Shown piece after piece: positions 60,005 to 64,000 of a DNA stretch of 64,000 bases. The notes beneath the pieces were generated by a model. The model was not told the origin of the DNA, did no database searches, and saw only the letters and a list, made by a program, of their open reading frames with translations. The DNA comes from Polycyclovorans algicola TG408 (lineage in GTDB: Bacteria; Pseudomonadota; Gammaproteobacteria; Nevskiales; Nevskiaceae): assembly GCF_000711245.1 (NCBI RefSeq), contig NZ_JOMH01000001.1:3466830-3530829 (forward strand), in the 5' to 3' direction. Within the stretch, counting starts at the first letter, position 1. Each line of letters begins with the position of its first letter. Both the position numbers and the translations under genes were made by a program.

Positions 60005-61080
60005 CCACATACCGATTCACAGCAGTCCGGGCACAGCAGGCTCCAGGTCACGATGTCTTTGTATTTGCCGCCCACCCTGCCGATGTGCTGTCATTCGCCG
60101 CAATCGAGCGTGTGGCACGAACCGATGATGGGCAACTCAAGGGCTTCCAGCGGCATCAGGTTGCCTCTCACATCCGAGACATCCGCGACTACCTGACGCG
60201 AGAGGATGCCCTGCTCCCCAATGCAGTGATTATTGCCTTTATTGAAGGCGTGACGGTCAAAGACCTGTCCGACGGACTGGTTCAAGTCCAGATCGATGTC
60301 ACTCAAGATAGCCGCCCCGGTTTTGTAGTCGACGGACAGCAGAGGCTAACCGCTCTTTCGGGAATCAATAAGCCTGAATTCCAAGTATTCGTGTCGGCAG
60401 TGATCTGCAAGGACTACAACGAACTACGTCAGCAGTTCGTCTTGATCAACAACACGCGTCCTCTGCCGAAAACTCTAATCTACGAATTGCTTCCCAATGT
60501 TGAAGGCTTGCCCGAGCGATTCACTCAGCGCAAGTTCTCGGCCCGCATCGTCGACATGCTCAACTTTACGCGTGGAAGTTCTCTACACGGCGAGGTACGG
60601 CAGCACACTAATCCGACGGGCATGATCAGCGACACCGCGATGCAGCGACTGATCATGAACTCGGCCTCTGACGGTGCGATTCGCAGCCTGATGCGGTTCG
60701 ACGACCGCGAGGAGCGGGCGTTTCAGTTGGTTAGCGAGTTCTTCCATGCCGTGGCCAGGGTCTACGGCTCGGCCTGGTATGGCATGGCACCTCGCTTCTC
60801 GCGACTACGGCACGGCGCCGGAATCGTGGCCATGGGCTTCGTCATGGACCACCTGCATAGCCTTGAAGGGGCGAAAGAGCGGGGCCAGTTCGAACCTGGC
60901 TTGCGACTGCTGGCACCGCATACAGCCTGGACCAGTGGCCAGTGGCCCCTAGAGGCATGGGATACGCGCCCGTGGAATGGCATCCAGAACACACCGAGCG
61001 ACATCGATCTGCTGACGCGCTACCTCGTTAGCTCTCTCAAGAAGGCGCTGCGGAAGCCGCGTCGCATCGCCAATGGATAA
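60001..61080 (+). CDS. DGQHR-domain protein, second paralogue (DpdB-like)
   Basis: This 359-residue protein shares most landmarks with the protein at 57550-58707: [13 protein letters not shown] (47-59), [11 protein letters not shown] (73-83), [12 protein letters not shown] (110-121), [20 protein letters not shown] (146-165) and a [10 protein letters not shown] segment near the end. It starts with GTG at 60001, overlapping the DpdA stop (GTGA), and its stop overlaps the queC start by 8 nt. It is probably the functional DpdB partner of DpdA; which of the two paralogues is essential cannot be told. Confidence 0.85.
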   Translation: MTTYRFTAVRAQQAPGHDVFVFAAHPADVLSFAAIERVARTDDGQLKGFQRHQVASHIRDIRDYLTREDALLPNAVIIAFIEGVTVKDLSDGLVQVQIDVTQDSRPGFVVDGQQRLTALSGINKPEFQVFVSAVICKDYNELRQQFVLINNTRPLPKTLIYELLPNVEGLPERFTQRKFSARIVDMLNFTRGSSLHGEVRQHTNPTGMISDTAMQRLIMNSASDGAIRSLMRFDDREERAFQLVSEFFHAVARVYGSAWYGMAPRFSRLRHGAGIVAMGFVMDHLHSLEGAKERGQFEPGLRLLAPHTAWTSGQWPLEAWDTRPWNGIQNTPSDIDLLTRYLVSSLKKALRKPRRIANG

Positions 61081-61789
61081 CATCATGGAACGCAAAGCGC
61101 TGGTGCTGTTTTCCGGAGGTCAGGACTCGGCTACCTGCCTGGCCTGGGCGCTGGATCGATACTCTTACGTAGAGACGGTCGGTTTTGACTATGGGCAGCG
61201 CCATGCGGTGGAACTCGATTGCCGCAAGGTGATGCTGGAGCGGCTAAAGGCGGAGTTCCCGGCCTGGGGGCCGCGTTTGGGCGCCGACCACATGCTTGAC
61301 CTCGCACCGCTAGGTCAGGTCAGCGATACAGCCCTAACTCATGAACGCGAGATTGAATTCTCATCTTGCGGTCTACCAACAACCTTCGTTCCTGGGCGCA
61401 ACATGCTGTTCTTCACGTTCGCTGCCGCCGTGGCCTACAGGCGTGGTCTGTCGGTGCTGGTGGGCGGGATGTGCGAGACCGACTACTCCGGCTATCCGGA
61501 CTGCCGTGACAACACGCTCAAGGCACTGCAGGTGGCGATCAGCCTGGGGCTCGAAGCCCCGATGGTCGTAGAGACGCCGCTAATGTGGCTGGACAAGGCT
61601 CACACTTGGCGCATGGCGAAGGATCTGGGCGGTGCTGCGCTTGTGGAATTGATCCGCACGGAAACGCACACCTGCTACCTTGGCGACCACACAACCCAGA
61701 ACGCCTGGGGCTATGGCTGTGGGCAGTGCCCTGCCTGCGACCTGCGGCGCAAGGGCTACGAAATCTTCAACGCCGCGGAGGCCGCATGA
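61073..61789 (+). CDS. queC: 7-cyano-7-deazaguanine synthase QueC
   Basis: QueC converts 7-carboxy-7-deazaguanine to preQ0 with ATP and ammonia. The 238-residue protein has the PP-loop SGGQDS (14-19), the [13 protein letters not shown] block (38-50), [33 protein letters not shown] (134-146) and the four zinc Cys (C201, C216, C219, C222). The start at 61073 could instead be the ATG at 61085 ([12 protein letters not shown]), the better match to QueC. Within the island it supplies preQ0 for DNA modification. Confidence 0.97.
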   Translation: MDNIMERKALVLFSGGQDSATCLAWALDRYSYVETVGFDYGQRHAVELDCRKVMLERLKAEFPAWGPRLGADHMLDLAPLGQVSDTALTHEREIEFSSCGLPTTFVPGRNMLFFTFAAAVAYRRGLSVLVGGMCETDYSGYPDCRDNTLKALQVAISLGLEAPMVVETPLMWLDKAHTWRMAKDLGGAALVELIRTETHTCYLGDHTTQNAWGYGCGQCPACDLRRKGYEIFNAAEAA

Positions 61790-62895
61790 GCACCACCCCT
61801 CTTTCGCTGTCGGTGCTGCATGCCGCCAGCTGCCGGTTCGAGGCCGCTCGGCAGGTCGACATGCTGCCGGCCGGGCATCGATGCCGCAACCTGCACGGTC
61901 ATGGGTTTACGGCCACAGCATATGCCCGCGTGCCGGCGGACTGGGTGACCTACCCCGGTGGTGAGGTGGCGGCCCTGCAGCGACAGGTCGATCGCTGCGC
62001 CGATCTGCTTAACTACGGGGTGCTCAACGACAAACTGGCCCAACCGACCGACGAGAACCTGGCGCGGTGGATTCGTGGCCGGTTGGATGCCCCGGGCATT
62101 GATCGAGTGTCCGTGCAAAGCACCCCTAATCAGGGCGTCGAGGTCGACGCCCGCGATCATGCGCATGTGTGGCGGCGCTACCGGTTCCAGGCGGCCCATC
62201 GCCTGCCGCATGTGCCACTGGGCCACAAGTGCGGACGCCTGCATGGTCATGGCTTCGAAGTCATCGTCCATGCCGACCAGGATCTGGCGGGAGCCGACCT
62301 GAGCATCGACTATGACCATCTGGACGACCTGTGGGAGCCGATCGCGGCGCAGGTCAACTATCGCTGCCTGAACGAGATCCCGGGCCTTTCCAATCCCACC
62401 AGCGAGATGATCTCGTCATGGTTGTGGGAGCGCTTGAAACCTGAACTGCCCGCGATGTCTTGGGTGACGGTCTACGAGACGGCCTCGTGCGGCGCGACCT
62501 ACGACGGTGCCAACTACCGGATCTGGAAGGACTTCACCCTCGACAGCGCGGTGCAACTCCGCCACGCACCGGCCAACGATCCGCGGCATCGGATCCACGG
62601 GCATACCTACACTTTGCGGCTTCACCTCGGGGCGCCGCTGGACCAAATCATGGGATGGACGCTGGACTTTGGAGACGTGAAAGCGGTATTCGATCCAATC
62701 TTCAAGTCTCTGGATCACCACCCACTGCATGAACAAGCGGAATTGGCCGACGGCGACACGACGACGATTGCGCGCTGGTTGAATGAGCGCACCCGTCGCG
62801 AACTGCCCCAATTGATCCGGGTCGACCTGTTCGAATCCGAAGGCTGTGGCTCGCTGGTGGGCTTGGACTTGGCGGGACCCGCCTTGCCGGTGTAG
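61786..62895 (+). CDS. Triple-module QueD-like protein (6-carboxytetrahydropterin synthase fold)
   Basis: QueD makes 6-carboxytetrahydropterin on the way to preQ0. This 369-residue chain holds three QueD-like modules of 110-120 residues. Module 1 (about 10-120) has [12 protein letters not shown] with Cys33 but lacks the first zinc His and the Asp-His pair. Module 2 (about 131-245) has [20 protein letters not shown] with all three His, Cys149 and Glu231, but NY replaces the Asp-His dyad (191-192). Module 3 (about 248-362) lacks the Cys (R267) and first His but keeps DHH (310-312) and Glu350. A normal QueD is one module of about 120 residues. The start overlaps the queC stop by 4 nt. Confidence 0.88.
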   Translation: MSTTPLSLSVLHAASCRFEAARQVDMLPAGHRCRNLHGHGFTATAYARVPADWVTYPGGEVAALQRQVDRCADLLNYGVLNDKLAQPTDENLARWIRGRLDAPGIDRVSVQSTPNQGVEVDARDHAHVWRRYRFQAAHRLPHVPLGHKCGRLHGHGFEVIVHADQDLAGADLSIDYDHLDDLWEPIAAQVNYRCLNEIPGLSNPTSEMISSWLWERLKPELPAMSWVTVYETASCGATYDGANYRIWKDFTLDSAVQLRHAPANDPRHRIHGHTYTLRLHLGAPLDQIMGWTLDFGDVKAVFDPIFKSLDHHPLHEQAELADGDTTTIARWLNERTRRELPQLIRVDLFESEGCGSLVGLDLAGPALPV

Positions 62896-62898
62896 GAC

Positions 62899-63540
62899 AT
62901 GACGTACTCGGTCAAGGAGATCTTCTACACGCTGCAGGGCGAAGGTCTGCAGATGGGCATGCCGGCAGTGTTCTGCCGCTTTGCGGGCTGCAACCTGTGG
63001 ACGGGGCGCGAGGCGGATCGGGCGTCAGCGGTCTGCCGCTTCTGCGACACGGACTTCGTGGGGACCGATGGGACTCTGGGCGGCAAGTTCCAGACGGCCG
63101 AACGCTTGGCCGATAAGATCGCGGCGCTTTGGCCTGAGGACGACAGGCGGCATCGGCTGGTCGTGGCAACCGGCGGCGAACCGCTGCTGCAGGTCGACCC
63201 TGCACTGATCGATGCGCTGCATGCACGGGAGTTTCGGATTGCGATTGAGACGAATGGAACGATTGCGGCACCCGGAGGGATTGACTGGCTGTGCGTCAGT
63301 CCCAAGGCGGGAGCCGAGTGGGTGCAGCGACGGGGACATGAACTCAAACTGGTATTCCCGCAGCCGCGATTGATGCCTGACGCACTGCCCTGGTCGGAAC
63401 TTCAATTCGAACATCTCCTGCTGCAACCGATGGATGGCCTAGAAGCTACACGCAACACGGCGGCAGCAGTGGCCTACTGTCAGGCGCACCCCCAGTGGAG
63501 ACTATCGTTGCAGACACACAAGATGCTGGGAATCCGCTAG
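62899..63540 (+). CDS. queE: 7-carboxy-7-deazaguanine synthase QueE
   Basis: QueE is a radical SAM enzyme that contracts 6-carboxytetrahydropterin to 7-carboxy-7-deazaguanine. The 213-residue protein starts MTYSVKEIFYTLQGEG and has the QueE-type cluster motif C31-x14-C46-x2-C49 (the last Cys pair in CRFCD), VVATGGEPLLQ, IAIETNGT and VSPKAG. Three nt after the QueD fusion, with an AGGA motif before the ATG, it is last in the operon. queC-queD-queE together give the whole route from the pterin stage to preQ0, provided 7,8-dihydroneopterin triphosphate is supplied by a FolE elsewhere. Confidence 0.96.
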   Translation: MTYSVKEIFYTLQGEGLQMGMPAVFCRFAGCNLWTGREADRASAVCRFCDTDFVGTDGTLGGKFQTAERLADKIAALWPEDDRRHRLVVATGGEPLLQVDPALIDALHAREFRIAIETNGTIAAPGGIDWLCVSPKAGAEWVQRRGHELKLVFPQPRLMPDALPWSELQFEHLLLQPMDGLEATRNTAAAVAYCQAHPQWRLSLQTHKMLGIR

Positions 63541-63665
63541 AAAGGTTCGGCACCTAGGGGGGTGCTCGGTACTACTGCTGTCAGCGCTGACGATTCGCGT
63601 GGTTGAGTCCGCCATGATGATCGAGTCGTAACCGCAGCACTTCGCCGCCCCGCGCAGATTGTGTT
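63541..63665. other. Convergent intergenic region after queE
   Basis: No gene is seen in these 125 nt. A short stem, GGCACC/GGTGCT at about 63548-63566, could act as a weak terminator between the convergent genes, but it has no T-run. Confidence 0.4.
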
Positions 63666-64000
63666 TCATGGCGCCATACCATCGGTGGCCCACTTTTCTG
63701 CAGCGCTGATGATGCTGACGGCACCGGTACCTTGGACGTACACCAATCGATCTCGACAATCATCAAACGCCCGGTAGACGGCGTGAGAACTCGCCGCCCA
63801 CACGAAGAGGATTAGATCTGCTTCGGAGGCCCTGCGGGTTTGCCCGCCCTGCACCGTGCCATTCACAAGGACGACCTCGGCGCCGGTCCGGGCTATCAGT
63901 TCTGCTGCGGCCTCGCGGGCGCCGGTTTCCTGCAGCGACACGATGGCAATTCGCTTCAAGCCGGCTTGTGCCAGGGTGTCGATCGTCTCATCCGATTCGA
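63666..64000 (-). CDS. DUF2325-like protein (C-terminal part, N-terminus outside window)
   Basis: The frame is open from the window edge. A TTG at 63959 is one possible start, but the open frame continues upstream (reading SDETIDTLAQAGL), so the gene probably extends beyond base 64000. The C-terminal 97 residues read KRIAIVSLQETGAREAAAELI, VVLVNGTVQ, ADLILFVWAASSHAVYRAFDD and YVQGTGAVSIISAAEKW. This alternating pattern with SHAVYRAF resembles DUF2325 proteins, a small Rossmann-like family of unclear function. It converges on queE and may be another island gene. Confidence 0.6.
   Translation of the reverse strand, partial: ESDETIDTLAQAGLKRIAIVSLQETGAREAAAELIARTGAEVVLVNGTVQGGQTRRASEADLILFVWAASSHAVYRAFDDCRDRLVYVQGTGAVSIISAAEKWATDGMAP

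Larger units (their letters stand above)
52890..64000. mobile_element. Genomic island, left part (integrative element with DNA-modification cargo)
   Basis: From just beyond the tRNA-fMet promoter to the window edge the content changes from core genes to mobile and accessory genes: regulator, excisionase-like protein, tyrosine integrase, two unknown or poorly known genes, then a 7-deazaguanine DNA modification operon. Base composition is also more mixed here, with AT-rich patches near 53.3-53.5 and 56.4-56.7 kb. The right boundary is outside the window and no attachment repeat could be paired. Confidence 0.8.

Noticed and set aside
56603-61080. Phosphorothioation (dnd) operon
   Set aside because: The DGQHR proteins resemble DndB, but there is no DndA, DndC, DndD or DndE nearby. 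The que genes and DpdA point to deazaguanine chemistry.
63541-63665. Possible small gene downstream of queE
   Set aside because: Open frames are short, without ribosome-binding sites or recognisable motifs.

Overview
The window is high-GC chromosomal DNA of a gammaproteobacterium. The gene order supports this: rseP-bamA-skp-lpxD-fabZ-lpxA-lpxB-rnhB-dnaE-accA-tilS, smc-zipA-ligA, and an initiator tRNA ahead of rimP-nusA-infB-rbfA-truB-rpsO-pnp. The mix (class I aldolase, PhaR, short QueF, GluQ) suggests a free-living environmental lineage near Xanthomonadales/Nevskiales, but I cannot fix the genus from the sequence.

Bases 1-19700 are a nearly unbroken minus-strand run of housekeeping genes: rpsB-tsf-pyrH-frr-uppS-cdsA-dxr-rseP-bamA-skp-lpxD-fabZ-lpxA-lpxB-rnhB-dnaE-accA-tilS. 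Most junctions overlap by 1-4 nt or have short gaps. tilS runs off the left edge. Bases 19.8-25.5 kb carry map-glnD-dapD-dapE on the plus strand, with a long imperfect inverted repeat between dapD and dapE. Bases 25.6-41.3 kb are a mixed core block: 5'-nucleotidase, MFS transporter, GGCT-like protein, class I aldolase, yciB-yciI-bolA, a GGDEF protein with a degenerate signature, ligA-zipA-smc, queF, a HAD phosphatase, gluQ and phaR.

Bases 41.4-43.8 kb hold three paralogous small-RNA genes. Each has a TTGACA-N17-TATACT promoter, an exposed CUCCUCC (anti-Shine-Dalgarno) segment and an intrinsic terminator. An IS256-family element lies between copies 2 and 3. Bases 43.9-52.8 kb are the pnp...rimP operon, headed by tRNA-fMet.

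From about 52.9 kb to the right edge lies a genomic island just upstream of the tRNA-fMet promoter. Its left end has a Cro/CI-type regulator, an excisionase-like protein, a tyrosine integrase, a small unknown protein and an HD-domain protein. It then carries a compact co-directional operon for 7-deazaguanine modification of DNA: a DUF6884/YaaA-like protein, a DGQHR protein, a DpdA-type transglycosylase, a second DGQHR protein, QueC, a three-module QueD fusion and QueE. QueC/D/E would make preQ0, DpdA with the DGQHR proteins would insert it into DNA, and the first gene may process the base. The core genome encodes QueF and GluQ, so the host tRNA queuosine pathway should compete for preQ0. A DUF2325-like gene converging on queE runs off the right edge, so the island (and any restriction genes) continues outside the window.

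The most unusual items are the single-chain triple QueD with its active-site residues split between modules, the paired DGQHR paralogues flanking DpdA, and the sRNA array.
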